Shown: positions 44,577-54,987 of the stretch, piece by piece
How the letters are laid out: every line of letters begins with the position of its first letter
How positions within the stretch are numbered: the stretch's first letter is position 1
Source: Marivirga arenosa
Lineage (GTDB): Bacteria > Bacteroidota > Bacteroidia > Cytophagales > Cyclobacteriaceae
Direction: 5' to 3'
Assembly (NCBI RefSeq): GCF_030503895.2
Contig: NZ_CP129970.2
Location: 3,519,001 to 3,583,000 of the forward strand
Length of the DNA: 64,000 bases
Position numbers and translations under genes: made by a program
Notes under the pieces: generated by a model
Databases searched by the model: none
The model's input: the letters and a program-made list of their open reading frames with translations, nothing else
Told to the model about the DNA's origin: nothing

Positions 44577-45641
44577 TTATTGATCCTTTAATATGCTTTC
44601 ATACATGGTATTAAGCATATCGTTTCTGAGCTTCCAGTCATTCTGATTCATAAAAATTAGCACTCCCCAATCAGAAAGTCTATTATAGCAGAGCATAGAG
44701 GATTGTCCTAATAAATCTCCGGATTTTAGGTATAAAGTATTATCGCCATCCTGTATAATATTTGTACCTAAGCCAATAGCTTCATTTCCCTCAATAAAAT
44801 ACGGTACTTCAGTTAATTTAGCAGCTTGACCGATTGCACTAGTTTCATCTAGCAAAGCGCTTAAGAATTTCATCATATCAGAGGTACTTGATTTCACCAA
44901 GCCTGAAGGCGCAACAATATTCCAGATAAAAGGAGCTTGCACGCCACCGTCTTTATTATAGCCAATTGCGACATTAGCAACATCAAAGTCTGTGGTATAA
45001 GTACGGGTCATGTTGAGTGGGGCAATAATCTTTTCTCTGACAAGTTGATCATAGCTTTTCCCATATAAATCCTCCAAAATCTGACCCAGCAGCACAAAAC
45101 CGACAGTAGAATATCTATAACTACCATAGTCTTTTAAGCTGTTACATTGATTGATCAGCTTAGTTAATAAATCTTGGTCTACCGAAGCAGTAGGTTGTTG
45201 AGGATTTTTTTCAATGAGTTCTCTAAAATCAATATCTGGCAAACCTGATTGATGCGAGGCCAGATCCGATATTTTGATCTTGTTTTGAATAGTTTTATTC
45301 AGCTGATAAACCGCAGGCAAATAATCATCAATATAGTCATCAACCTTTAACTTACTCTCTAATACGGCCTGAGCAATTAGGTTCGCAGTCATAATCTTGG
45401 TGATTGAGGCAATTTCAAATAGCGTATGCTTGTCAATAGCTTCATTCCCTTCTCGGCTCAAATTGCCATAAGCCGTAAAAAAAGTTTCTCCTCCTTGTAT
45501 AAAGCCAACGCTCATGCTTATCTCAGGATTAGACTCATGGAAGCTATTGACCAGAGAGTCGATACGTTGGGTGATGCGCTGAGCGTAAGTGAAGGTATTA
45601 ACGAATAATAGAAGCGAAATAATAGTAAATGCAGTTTTCAT
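44577..45641 (-). CDS. Secreted class-C beta-lactamase-like serine hydrolase
   Basis: The 354-aa precursor has a signal peptide (about residues 1-20) and the beta-lactamase/penicillin-binding fold of family PF00144. The nucleophile motif SITK (S79, K82) is clear, and YSTVG near 176 stands in for the usual YxN. It is probably a peptidase or esterase rather than a resistance enzyme; the family is broad. Confidence 0.82.
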   Translation of the reverse strand: MKTAFTIISLLLFVNTFTYAQRITQRIDSLVNSFHESNPEISMSVGFIQGGETFFTAYGNLSREGNEAIDKHTLFEIASITKIMTANLIAQAVLESKLKVDDYIDDYLPAVYQLNKTIQNKIKISDLASHQSGLPDIDFRELIEKNPQQPTASVDQDLLTKLINQCNSLKDYGSYRYSTVGFVLLGQILEDLYGKSYDQLVREKIIAPLNMTRTYTTDFDVANVAIGYNKDGGVQAPFIWNIVAPSGLVKSSTSDMMKFLSALLDETSAIGQAAKLTEVPYFIEGNEAIGLGTNIIQDGDNTLYLKSGDLLGQSSMLCYNRLSDWGVLIFMNQNDWKLRNDMLNTMYESILKDQ

Positions 45642-45768
45642 TGTGTTTTAATTTTTTGATTAAATGATGACACAAATCTGCACCTAAAGTCATTCTGAAT
45701 CGACCGACAACGCAAAGTCGAACGCATTACTTACAAAACAAAACGTTCGACTTTTTACAAGAGCCTGA

Positions 45769-46899
45769 TTATAAGTGCTTTTTACGGTATTCTGTAGGTG
45801 TGAAGCCTGTATGTTTTTTGAAGGCCGTATTGAATGAAGATTTTGAGTTAAAGCCTACTTCATATAATACCTCTAACACAGTTAACTTCTTATTATTTTG
45901 ATCAGATAAAATCTGAGTTGCCTTTTTAATTCTGAATGAGTTGATATAATCAAAGAAATGAAGACCAATTTCATGATTAATCAAGACAGAAAGCTCCCTT
46001 GCCTGTAATTCAATTTTATCTGATAGCGCCTGAATGTTAATCGATGGATCGAGATAAGGCTCTTCTTTCAGCATATAATCATTAAGCTCTTTAATTCGGG
46101 CATTGTGAAGGGTATCATTCTTGTCTACAGTTTTATTTTCGGCTACCAAAGTAGCTACAAGCTTTTGCTTAGAATCTACATTCCTAAATAAGCCAGGATT
46201 GTTCAAGGATTTTAATAAGTACCAACAGATGATGATGAGGTAAAAGACATATAAAGAAGCACGTAAAAGAGTGGAAATATGCTCATAGCTCGAAAACTTG
46301 AAGATATTTTTAAGTAAGGCCACCGCATAAAATAACGATATAGCGAATGCCAATTGAAATAGCCATTGGTAGGCCTGTACTTTCTTTCCGGCATTATTTT
46401 CCATATATAAGTTTCTCGCTTTCCTTATAGCTAAAAAAATCAACACCAGGTAAAGGATGACTTGTAAGTGGAGTAACACATGATTGACTTGTACTTCAAA
46501 TACCTCTTTAAAATTTGTAAGAAACTGTATTTTTTGTTCATTTCCCTGCAAGTAAAAACGAGGCATAAACATCAGGTTAACCACAACAAAAGGTATAGTA
46601 TGTACCAGATGTTTAGGTCGAAGGCTGAAATTAGAATAGCAAGCAGAAAGTACATAAAGGTACAAAGTTGGTAATTGCAAAAAGATCACCAGATTCCTCA
46701 TCATCGCCAGATTGGTCATCAGTCCATTATCTGAAGTATAAAAATAGCCACTTGTATCAATAGCTGTGAGTAATAAAAAGGTTGCAAATAGATAATTACT
46801 CCGCTGATTAGGCGACTTTAGGGTAAAAAGAAAAAGCGCTAATAGCAGTGATACCGATATGGAAATGACCACTACAACAAAAAGAAAGCTCGAATGCAT
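45769..46899 (-). CDS. Membrane-bound AraC-family regulator
   Basis: A 376-aa protein with seven predicted membrane helices (about residues 5-235) and a C-terminal AraC helix-turn-helix domain (about 270-376), ending NSKSSFNTAFKKHTGFTPTEYRKKHL in parts (FNTAFKKHTGFTPTEYRK). It is probably a one-component sensor-regulator. The divergent or neighbouring beta-lactamase-like gene, 128 bp downstream, is a possible target. Confidence 0.88.
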   Translation of the reverse strand: MHSSFLFVVVVISISVSLLLALFLFTLKSPNQRSNYLFATFLLLTAIDTSGYFYTSDNGLMTNLAMMRNLVIFLQLPTLYLYVLSACYSNFSLRPKHLVHTIPFVVVNLMFMPRFYLQGNEQKIQFLTNFKEVFEVQVNHVLLHLQVILYLVLIFLAIRKARNLYMENNAGKKVQAYQWLFQLAFAISLFYAVALLKNIFKFSSYEHISTLLRASLYVFYLIIICWYLLKSLNNPGLFRNVDSKQKLVATLVAENKTVDKNDTLHNARIKELNDYMLKEEPYLDPSINIQALSDKIELQARELSVLINHEIGLHFFDYINSFRIKKATQILSDQNNKKLTVLEVLYEVGFNSKSSFNTAFKKHTGFTPTEYRKKHL

Positions 46900-47129
46900 G
46901 AATAGAATTTCTTAAAAGCCTCAGCTAAATTGTAGATAGTTGCTGATAATTGCTAACAAAAAATTTATTATTGATTGTTTTAAACAACATTAGAAAAATA
47001 TAACCAAAGCTATCCATCCTATTAGCGGTAAATAGCTAAGTTTCTTTTTTGACTATTTTACATAAGGCGGACTATCGTTAAAAAACATTTTCTAATTGAA
47101 ACGCCACCTTTTAAGTACTCAAGAATAAT

Positions 47130-49238
47130 TTATAAAGACAATATAGTGTATTCCACTCTTCTGTTCTGCTTTCTCTCTAACTCAGTTTTTCCTTCCGTAA
47201 TAGGTTTTGAAGAACCATAACCTTTGGTCTTAATTCTTTTCTCATCAATTCCTGCCTGCACTACATAGGCTTTTACAGCATCGGCTCTGTCTTGTGACAA
47301 GATCTTATTAAGCCTTGCAGAACCTCTTCTTTCCGTATGACCTCCAATTTCTATTTCCATGGTTTCAGAAGAACGCATGAGTCTGATCAAGCGATCTAAT
47401 TCAGGATATGAAGCTTCCAAAATTTCATAGCTCCCTTGAGCAAAATATACATTATTCAAACTTATAAATGAGCCTTCGCTTAGCGGGCTTAAATAAATGT
47501 CACGGGTAATTTCCTGATAGTTCTCCTTTTGCTTTAAATCTATATTGTCATGCGTAGATAAATAACCGTCTAAGTGTGTATAATAACCGTAGTGCTCACC
47601 ATAGGGCAGGATTATTTGATAAGTTCCATTAGAGCCCTTTGACTTTACTTTATTTAATCTTCTTCCTCTAGGTAAGGATTCAAAATAGATCTGAGCATTT
47701 AAAGGCTCTTTTGTTTGAGCATCCAACACTTTACCTTTAATCAATACCACAGGATCAGGTTTTAGTGCTTCTGGTAGTTTCACTCGGTATAGATCTAACT
47801 GGGAAGCATTATCATTTGCTGATACCATATAAGCCCACTCACCATGAGCCGGAATCGTAAAATATCCATCCCAGTTTGCGGTATTGATTTCAGGTCCTAA
47901 GTTGATCGGCTCACTCCATTCAAATCCTCTTTCATCCAACATACGACTCATAAAAATATCCTGATCACCATAACCCGAATGCCCTTCGCTGGAGAAATAG
48001 AGTGTTTTACCATCAGCCGCTAAAAAGGGGGTAATTTCATTACCAAAGCTGTTCACAACATTTTTTAAAGAACTGGGGCCCGACCAACTTTTAGTGTAGG
48101 TTCGTGAAATAGATCGGTATAAATCATTCATACCGGCATTATACCCTGTTTTTAAAGACATAATCATAGTGGTACCTGAGGCTGAAAGGCTCGTTTCTGC
48201 CGTATTTGAGGAATTCATATAACTTGATATCTCTATTTTTTCAGGTATAGACCATTTATCGCCTTCCCATTTTGCAATTGAATAGCCCTTCCCAATTAGG
48301 CTTAAACCATCATCTGAATAGGTATTGCTTAAAATTAGTGTAGAATTATCAGTGCCTATCCCCATCACATTATTGTTGCCGGCTGTGTTCAGTGGAAACC
48401 CCAGTTTTACCGGATTTCCCCATTTCCCATTCTCCAAATTAGAACGCCATATTTCCTGCGCCATTTCGCCCCCTTCATTTCTGGTAAAATATAAGCTTTG
48501 GCCGTCATAAGACACGATGGGATTTAATTCCTGGGCATCCGTATTAATAGGATAGGGGAGCTTTTCCTTGATCACTTTAGGCTGGCTTGCCAATTGATTA
48601 ATTGCCGGTTTATCTTGTAATACGTGGAAATAATCTACGCTTATGCCAATATCTCCATTCAATACCACTCCAATTTTGCCCCCTTGAAAATGGAACCTGC
48701 TTGCCCGTATTTGAGCTAACTCTCGATCATTTATACTAAAATATATGGAGTCTTGCCGTTTATGAATGGTCAGTTTATGATCGTTGCCTTTGCCTCGAAT
48801 TTCAGCTGCCTTACGCCAGCCCGTAAACTGCTTGATTCGACTTCCCCAGCTCGAATAAATTTTATAGACTCCGGTAGAATTAATAACAAAGGAAAAAGTC
48901 GATCGGCTATTATAATCCGATCCCCAATGGATACCGTATGAAGCCTCATTTCCACCCTGAGTTTGCCTAAGCAAAGCTTCAATTTTATAATCTGATTTAG
49001 GGTTTATGGCAATGTGACTATAAGTAGCAAAAAGATCTGTTTGATTCGTTCGGTCGATGCTTAAGCGCTGACCATCATAATGATATTGGGCATAACTATC
49101 ACTTTTAAATTGCCATGAAAGAGCTGGGGCTATAAAATCTTCTTGCATCAAAAAGTTCGTTTGAGCAGACAAGAAAAAGCTTGAAGAGCAGCTTAATGAC
49201 AGCAGCAAAAAATACTTCATAAGTTTAGTCAGGTTCAT
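47130..49238 (-). CDS. PD40-repeat OmpA-family outer-membrane protein
   Basis: The 702-aa precursor has a signal peptide, an N-terminal concanavalin-like domain (about residues 30-210), WD40-like PD40 beta-propeller repeats (about 225-490, SYDGQSLYFTRN, DGKTLYFSSEGHSGYG), a CarboxypepD-regulatory-like domain (about 500-580) and a C-terminal OmpA peptidoglycan-binding domain (about 595-702, GHTERRGSARLNKILSQDRA). This domain order is characteristic of Bacteroidota cell-envelope proteins linked to type IX secretion or gliding. Monocistronic. Confidence 0.88.
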   Translation of the reverse strand: MNLTKLMKYFLLLSLSCSSSFFLSAQTNFLMQEDFIAPALSWQFKSDSYAQYHYDGQRLSIDRTNQTDLFATYSHIAINPKSDYKIEALLRQTQGGNEASYGIHWGSDYNSRSTFSFVINSTGVYKIYSSWGSRIKQFTGWRKAAEIRGKGNDHKLTIHKRQDSIYFSINDRELAQIRASRFHFQGGKIGVVLNGDIGISVDYFHVLQDKPAINQLASQPKVIKEKLPYPINTDAQELNPIVSYDGQSLYFTRNEGGEMAQEIWRSNLENGKWGNPVKLGFPLNTAGNNNVMGIGTDNSTLILSNTYSDDGLSLIGKGYSIAKWEGDKWSIPEKIEISSYMNSSNTAETSLSASGTTMIMSLKTGYNAGMNDLYRSISRTYTKSWSGPSSLKNVVNSFGNEITPFLAADGKTLYFSSEGHSGYGDQDIFMSRMLDERGFEWSEPINLGPEINTANWDGYFTIPAHGEWAYMVSANDNASQLDLYRVKLPEALKPDPVVLIKGKVLDAQTKEPLNAQIYFESLPRGRRLNKVKSKGSNGTYQIILPYGEHYGYYTHLDGYLSTHDNIDLKQKENYQEITRDIYLSPLSEGSFISLNNVYFAQGSYEILEASYPELDRLIRLMRSSETMEIEIGGHTERRGSARLNKILSQDRADAVKAYVVQAGIDEKRIKTKGYGSSKPITEGKTELERKQNRRVEYTILSL

Positions 49239-49370
49239 TTTGCCCGCTAAAGTAATAGAAAGGGCTTAAATATACTATAATCCGAATCGTCTTATGGGAT
49301 CAAATATTCTCAGTACTTTAAGCCGAATAAGTGCCATAGTACTATATGTTTTATACTTTTCTCTTCAAAA

Positions 49371-50612
49371 TCAACTCACTTTCAACCATTTAAGCACTTT
49401 TTCTACTGTTAGTCCTTGTACGATAATGCTAAATACCACAATGATATAGGTTATGGCCACAATAAGCTCTCGATTCATCTCATCCGTAAGGGAAAGCGCT
49501 AAGGCAATTGAGATTCCTCCTCTTAATCCTCCCCAAGTCATGATTAATCCTGTTCTTGGAACAAAATCCAATTTCTTTTTGAAAATTTGAATTGGCCCTA
49601 AAAGTGCTAGGTAACGACAGATCAAGGAAATAGGAATGAGGATTAATCCGGCTATAATATAGTTATCTTCAAAACTTAGAATCAGTACTTCTAAACCTAT
49701 TAAAACAAAAAGGATGGCATTCAAAAATACATCTAAGATTTCCCAAAACTTATCTACATAGCGTTCAGTAATTTCGCTCATGGAAGACTGTCTTTGTGTA
49801 TCATTCCCTAAAAATAAGCCTGCCACTACCATGGCTAAAGGACCAGAGAAATGTAAACTGCTAGCCAATAAATAGCCTCCCATCACCATAGCTAAGGTTA
49901 GCATGACTTCAGTTTCATAATTGTCAATTGATTTGAGCATCCAATAGGTAGCATAGCCTAAGCCTAAACCTAAAAGTATACCACCACCCACTTCTTCAAA
50001 AAATAAAAAGCTGATATGACCTATGGAGATATCTGCCTCAGGATTGGCTGCGAGCTGAAAAAGGACCAGGAAAATGACTACTCCCACACCATCATTGAAA
50101 AGGCTTTCACCTACTATTTTGGTTTCCAGCCTTTTGGGAGCACCCGCTTTTTTGAGAATACCTAAAACCGCAATAGGGTCAGTAGGAGAGATGAGCGCAC
50201 CAAAAAGTAAAGCTTGCATAAAGCTTATGGGAAGATTCATGAAGTTAAGCAAGTAAAAAGTAAGACTTCCAATCAATATGGTAGATACCAAAACCCCGAA
50301 AGTAGCAAACATCAAAATAGGATAGCGTTGTGTTTTGATATGGCTCAGTTTAGTATGCAGTGCCCCAGCAAAAAGCAGGAAACTAAGCATTACATCAAGT
50401 AGAACTTCTTTAAAATCAATAGAACTAATAATTTCAACCGCATTATTTAAAAGCACATCCGTAAAAAAAGAAGAAATGGTAATGCCAAGCGTGAACAGCA
50501 TGGCCATGATCATGAGGCCTATGGTAGTCGGCAATTTGAAAAACCGAACGTTCAAATAACTAAATAAGGCAGAAATGACGATTAGTAAAGTTATGATTTG
50601 GAATATATTCAT
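49371..50612 (-). CDS. Cation:proton antiporter (NhaP/CPA1 type)
   Basis: A 413-aa protein with about 12 membrane helices. Family motifs include LISPTDPIAVLGIL, the acidic transport motif FNDGVGVVIF and WGGLRGGISIALALSL. It exchanges Na+ or K+ for H+ to control pH and salt, and could use a sodium gradient made by Rnf. No partner gene is adjacent; the gene has its own promoter region. Confidence 0.9.
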   Translation of the reverse strand: MNIFQIITLLIVISALFSYLNVRFFKLPTTIGLMIMAMLFTLGITISSFFTDVLLNNAVEIISSIDFKEVLLDVMLSFLLFAGALHTKLSHIKTQRYPILMFATFGVLVSTILIGSLTFYLLNFMNLPISFMQALLFGALISPTDPIAVLGILKKAGAPKRLETKIVGESLFNDGVGVVIFLVLFQLAANPEADISIGHISFLFFEEVGGGILLGLGLGYATYWMLKSIDNYETEVMLTLAMVMGGYLLASSLHFSGPLAMVVAGLFLGNDTQRQSSMSEITERYVDKFWEILDVFLNAILFVLIGLEVLILSFEDNYIIAGLILIPISLICRYLALLGPIQIFKKKLDFVPRTGLIMTWGGLRGGISIALALSLTDEMNRELIVAITYIIVVFSIIVQGLTVEKVLKWLKVS

Positions 50613-50832
50613 GCTCTTTTTTTGAAGTCGAAAATAGGGAATCTGTGATTAGTGTCCTAATGAAATTTATTTAATGATAGTAGCACTAGAAAATAAGTAA
50701 AATTAAGGATTTGAGGTTCAATGATATTATAGTTCTACTTTAAATAGCACTACTCTTAGGTTTAGATCGTTGAAAAAAAATACTAAACTTGCAAAGTTAA
50801 ATAACTACAATTGCTTATTAATTTCTACCCCT

Positions 50833-52254
50833 ATGAGATTTTTTAATGATTCCCGTAAAACGGCTAGAAGGATGTATAAAAAGCTGCATTTAAACTGGCT
50901 TTTCAATACTTCCACCTTTATAGGCAATTTGTTCATAGCTTTGATTATTTCTTATTTTTTTAGGAGGCTAGGATACGGTGAGGCTGTAGATTTTGTGTTT
51001 TTGGTTAGTATATTATCTGTAGGCTTATGGGTTACAGAAGCCATTCCACCATTTGCAGTTGGCATCCTCATCATCTCATTATTATCTTTTGGCTTTGGCA
51101 CAGACTATTTATTAGAAACAAAATTTCCAGTAGAACTTTTTACCGGCACCTGGACTAGCAATGTGATTTGGTTATTGTTAGGAGGTTTTTTTCTGGCTGA
51201 AGGTATGCGAATAGCAGGTTTAGACAGAGCATTATTTCGGTTTACGGTAGAACGATTTGGAAATCAGGAAGATAAATTATTGCTTGGCCTTATGTTCACT
51301 ACTGCCATAGCCAGTATGGTGATGTCGAACACTGCCACCACAGCGATGATGATTACCTCTGTATTGCCGCTAGTGCATACGATCGGAAAATCATCTCCCT
51401 TCTCCAAAGCCATCTTAACAGGCATACCAGCAGCGGCATCCGTAGGGGGAGTGGGAACCATTATTGGGAGCACGCCAAATGCTATAGCGGTTGGGGCATT
51501 GCAAGAAGTGGGAATCTATATTTCCTTTACCGACTGGATGGCGATAGGATTTCCTATGGTGATTATATTAGTCTATATGTTTTGGTATTTTCTAAAAAGC
51601 AGATTAAAGTTAGGGGAAGTCAGACTGAATCTCGATGAAATTTTACAACCCAATCAAAATACTGATAAATTCAAAAGAAGAGCTGTAATGATCACCGTGA
51701 GTGTGACCATTATCATGTGGTTAACTGAATATTTCCATGGTTTGCCAGTGGCTGCCACCTCCGCCATTCCTATTTTATTTTTAACCATTACTCAGGTTAT
51801 CAGAGCGGAACATGTCCGCAAGCTACCATGGGATACCTTAATGCTAGTAGCGGGTGGTTTGGCATTAGGTATAGCCATTGTTAAAGTTGGACTGGCTGAG
51901 ATCGTGATCAATGAGATTAATGCATTGCCTATATCAGTCCTATTCGTAACGATAATCTTCAGTGTGCTGGCAGTGCTAGTATCCAATGTGATGAGCAATA
52001 CGGCAGCGGCTTCTATTTTGGTTCCATTAGCAGCCAGTTTAGCCCTTCCATTTGGGATTACTGGTCCTATTATTGTAGCCTTAAGTTGCTCCTGCGCAGT
52101 ACTTTTACCCGTTTCAACTCCAGCAAATGCCATTGCCTATTCTACGGGTATGATGGAACAAAAGGATTTTAGACAAGGAGGTATCTTTTTTATTATTCTA
52201 GCCCCAATTTTTGCTTTTGGAACAGTCATGCTGTGGTATCTTATAGCTTTTTAA
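50833..52254 (+). CDS. SLC13/DASS sodium:anion symporter
   Basis: A 473-aa transporter of the divalent-anion:sodium symporter family. The paired Ser-Asn-Thr substrate and Na+ motifs appear as MSNTATTAMM and MSNTAAASILVP, with the inverted-repeat architecture of about 11 helices. It imports dicarboxylates, sulfate or phosphate. The frame extends to a TTG at 50770, but the ATG at 50833 gives the better N-terminus. It would benefit from a Rnf-built sodium gradient. Confidence 0.88.
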   Translation: MRFFNDSRKTARRMYKKLHLNWLFNTSTFIGNLFIALIISYFFRRLGYGEAVDFVFLVSILSVGLWVTEAIPPFAVGILIISLLSFGFGTDYLLETKFPVELFTGTWTSNVIWLLLGGFFLAEGMRIAGLDRALFRFTVERFGNQEDKLLLGLMFTTAIASMVMSNTATTAMMITSVLPLVHTIGKSSPFSKAILTGIPAAASVGGVGTIIGSTPNAIAVGALQEVGIYISFTDWMAIGFPMVIILVYMFWYFLKSRLKLGEVRLNLDEILQPNQNTDKFKRRAVMITVSVTIIMWLTEYFHGLPVAATSAIPILFLTITQVIRAEHVRKLPWDTLMLVAGGLALGIAIVKVGLAEIVINEINALPISVLFVTIIFSVLAVLVSNVMSNTAAASILVPLAASLALPFGITGPIIVALSCSCAVLLPVSTPANAIAYSTGMMEQKDFRQGGIFFIILAPIFAFGTVMLWYLIAF

Positions 52255-52330
52255 AAAAGAAAAAAGATTTTTAAACCAAGTCTTACAAGAAAATTCAACC
52301 TACAACTTCTAATCCACAACTCCCAACATC

Positions 52331-52379
52331 CAACATCCATCATCCAACATCAAACCCCCAACATCCATCATCCAACATC
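52331..52379. repeat. Low-complexity CCAACATC repeat
   Basis: The 21-bp string that begins CAACATCCATCATCC occurs at 52331-52351 and again at 52359-52379, within a longer pyrimidine/A-rich tract (52315-52395) made of CCAACAT and AACTTCTAA variants. Similar text occurs in many Bacteroidota intergenic regions. No gene or hairpin is present. Confidence 0.7.
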
Positions 52380-52493
52380 CAACTTCTAACCCCCAACATT
52401 CCCAAAACCTCCAAAAATTGTTTTAACAAAATATTATAATTATTTCATTTTTTATTCATAAATTAGGTATAACTATCACATTAAGAACCTATT

Positions 52494-53987
52494 ATGAAAA
52501 CTATATCTAGTTATCTTGCCATTGTATTCCTTGCCACATTCCTTTCCTGTAATGAAGAACTCACAGATCCAGAATCAGAAAAGGAAATAGGGTTTTTGTC
52601 ACTAGCCTTAAATTTAGATATTGACATTCAAAAGACTAATAGACAATTGTCTGTCAATACTGATGATTTTAAAGTGATTATTTATGATGAATTAGATAAT
52701 GAGGTTAGCTCTTTTGAAAGATTTGCAGACATGCCAGCACAAGTGGAATTGCCGGAAGGTAATTATTATGTGGTGGTTCATTCAAATAACCTGCTGCCTG
52801 CTGCTTTCGATAATCCATATTATTATGGTACTAGTTCATTATTCACCATTAATAAAGGAGAAGTAGAAGAGGTAATCGTAACTAGCGAATTGGCCAATGT
52901 AAAAGTAAGTGTTGCTTATTCAGATAGTGTTTTAACCAATTTTGATGATTGGGAAACAGAAGTAGCTTTAGGTTCTGATGCCTTAATTTTTGTAAAAGAT
53001 GAGACTAGATCGGGTTATTTTGAGGTTGGACCCTTAACCATAAATGCGACTTTATATTTTACAAAATCCGATGGTACAACTGACTCAAGAACCGTTTCAG
53101 GAACTATCGACAATCCCCAACCAAAAGATCATTACACGATTACAATTGATGCAACACTTGAAGCGGGTAGTTCTTCTTTTACCATAGAGGTTGATGATAG
53201 TACAAATGATATTGATGTGACCTTTACAAATTCCGAAAATCAATGTTTTATTGAAGGTCAATTTACAGGAGTTCGATACATAGAATACGAGGATCCTGAT
53301 GAGGAAAATGAATACAAGCTCTATTATGATGAGACCACAGGGAACGTAATCGGTTTATTGGAGCAGGAGAGTGCACCTCCATATTTTGAAGTGAACTTAA
53401 CCTATAACGGCAATGATCAGGTAATCCGAGCCGAAAGTATTGATGGGGCGTATGAATACTTTTATGATGGTAGCGGTAGAATTTCAGAATATTTGTATTA
53501 CGATAATTTAGGGGCTGGAAACTTTGAACTTAATGGACGCATTGTAAATACCTATACGGGCACTCAACTTACAAAAAGTCAATTTTATAATAATGATGGG
53601 TCAGGAAATTACACTGTTCCTGGCAGCTACCATACTTATATTTACCCTAACACAACTACTAATGATCCCGAGCAGGTAAACTCTCACCAATCGAGCGGCT
53701 TAGTTACTGAAAGAAGCTTCTACACTTACGATTCTAATCCAAACCCATACCGAATGGTAGGGGGATTCTTCTACTTCTACATTGATGTTCCAGGCATGGA
53801 CTTTTCTGATCATAATGTAGTTTCTATTGTGCAAGAAGAATGGGATGCAGTGGCTGGGGCATTCGTTGCAGATGAAAGCTCTACCATTAGTTATACTTAT
53901 AATGCAGAGGGTTATCCTACTGAAGGCAGTGTAGTGCAAAATGCAGAAGAAATAATAGCTATCTTTTATAATTATTGTTCACTCTAA
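52494..53987 (+). CDS. DUF4493-like lipoprotein with a YD-repeat-like C-terminus
   Basis: A 497-aa lipoprotein (lipobox TFLSC). Residues about 30-250 form a beta-rich DUF4493-type domain (DFKVIIYDELDNEVSSFE, VELPEGNYYVVVHSN). The rest (about 275-497) has recurring Tyr/Asp/Gly strands (YEYFYDGSGRISEYLYYDN) similar to Rhs/YD-type or DUF5689-like repeats. Probably surface exposed; function unknown. It ends with a terminator at 54045. Confidence 0.7.
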   Translation: MKTISSYLAIVFLATFLSCNEELTDPESEKEIGFLSLALNLDIDIQKTNRQLSVNTDDFKVIIYDELDNEVSSFERFADMPAQVELPEGNYYVVVHSNNLLPAAFDNPYYYGTSSLFTINKGEVEEVIVTSELANVKVSVAYSDSVLTNFDDWETEVALGSDALIFVKDETRSGYFEVGPLTINATLYFTKSDGTTDSRTVSGTIDNPQPKDHYTITIDATLEAGSSSFTIEVDDSTNDIDVTFTNSENQCFIEGQFTGVRYIEYEDPDEENEYKLYYDETTGNVIGLLEQESAPPYFEVNLTYNGNDQVIRAESIDGAYEYFYDGSGRISEYLYYDNLGAGNFELNGRIVNTYTGTQLTKSQFYNNDGSGNYTVPGSYHTYIYPNTTTNDPEQVNSHQSSGLVTERSFYTYDSNPNPYRMVGGFFYFYIDVPGMDFSDHNVVSIVQEEWDAVAGAFVADESSTISYTYNAEGYPTEGSVVQNAEEIIAIFYNYCSL

Positions 53988-54044
53988 ATTAGCCAAAGCT
54001 TTAAGCTATGTCTATTCAGATTTTTTTAACGGTAAAAGAAATAG

Positions 54045-54078
54045 CCCCTTGGATCATAAGTTTTCCAGGGGTTTTTTT
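54045..54078 (+). terminator. Terminator after the DUF4493-like gene
   Basis: CCCC-T-TGGA pairs with TCCA-GGGG across a 12-base loop and is followed by seven T. One bulged base. Confidence 0.8.
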
Positions 54079-54090
54079 ATTGGAAATACC

Positions 54091-54720
54091 TTATGCTCTT
54101 TCCGCTACTAATGTCTGTTTGTTAATCACAATAACACTAACCCAAATGACCCACCAAGCATCCAGGAAGAATACTATTTTTTGTAAAAATGGAAGATAGT
54201 AGAAGCCTATTTTCGTTACAAAAATCACAAATACCACAAAACTGAGTAGATAGCAAGCATAGGCAAGCTTTTTAAATCCTTTGTTTGAATATTTTGTAAG
54301 CTCAATAAAGAAGGGGATTAAGGCTACACTTCCAAATAAAGCGGTCACCACCACAATTGCATCATGGTAGCTCGTATACATAAATATAAAAGCCGTCATG
54401 GTAAGCACCCCAAATACTCTGATGAGCTGAGTTTTTCTGTTTTCCCAATGAAAAATATCGGGTAGTATGTAAAAGAAAATGATCATGGTAAGGCTCAATA
54501 TCAGATGTGAGACTATGGCAAGACCCCTAGCTTCGTTTACCAATCCACCTTCCGTCACAGGATTCATCACATCACATAAAAAGTTATGAAAGAAGCTATA
54601 CCCCTCATAAATCGCATGATTTTGAGAACCTCCAGGATAATCCGATGCCGCGAGGGTAAAAACAACTAAATAAATGGCCAAGCCAAAAATGGGAAAATAG
54701 GGAAGGTACTTTTTAATCAT
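54091..54720 (-). CDS. DUF998-like membrane protein
   Basis: A 209-aa protein with six hydrophobic segments, similar in layout to DUF998 (an N-terminal FPIFGLAIYLVVF helix and the LAASDYPGG motif near residue 24). No enzymatic motif is seen. It is convergent with the DUF4493-like gene. Function unknown. Confidence 0.6.
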   Translation of the reverse strand: MIKKYLPYFPIFGLAIYLVVFTLAASDYPGGSQNHAIYEGYSFFHNFLCDVMNPVTEGGLVNEARGLAIVSHLILSLTMIIFFYILPDIFHWENRKTQLIRVFGVLTMTAFIFMYTSYHDAIVVVTALFGSVALIPFFIELTKYSNKGFKKLAYACYLLSFVVFVIFVTKIGFYYLPFLQKIVFFLDAWWVIWVSVIVINKQTLVAERA

Positions 54721-54830
54721 GCTAAAAATTTCAATAAGAATGCAAACTTAACCAATCTTTTGCATTTTGGTTCGTTAAGCTCCCATAAACAGAGGTAAAT
54801 GATACCCCTCTGTCCACCAGTTGGCGGACA

Positions 54831-54926
54831 TCTCCCCTTAAAAGGGGAATAATTAAAACCCCTCATCCGCCTACTGGCGGAAGCTCCCCTTAAAAAGGGG
54901 AGCAGCAGAGTGTGCAAATCATAATC
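54831..54926. repeat. Hairpin-rich direct repeat A, left copy
   Basis: This 96-bp block matches 55664-55759 with a single visible mismatch (TACT versus TAGT in a loop). It contains CCGCC-TACT-GGCGG (54867-54880) and GCTCCCCTT-AAA-AAGGGGAGC (54883-54903), both perfect stems. A further related degenerate unit precedes it at about 54804-54848. Probably a REP-like structured element. Confidence 0.85.
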
Positions 54927-54987
54927 TGACTGCTTAACATTTATTTTTATCAACATTATTAATTCAAGGATTATATGATATTAATTA

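Noticed and set aside
44577-45641. Beta-lactam resistance gene
   Set aside because: Class C-like hydrolases of this type are commonly peptidases or esterases; YxN is not conserved.
54008-54199. 63-codon plus-strand frame
   Set aside because: It overlaps the terminator and is antisense to the membrane protein gene.
54717-54956. 79-codon minus-strand frame over repeat A
   Set aside because: It is a translation of the hairpin repeat itself; nothing suggests it is used.
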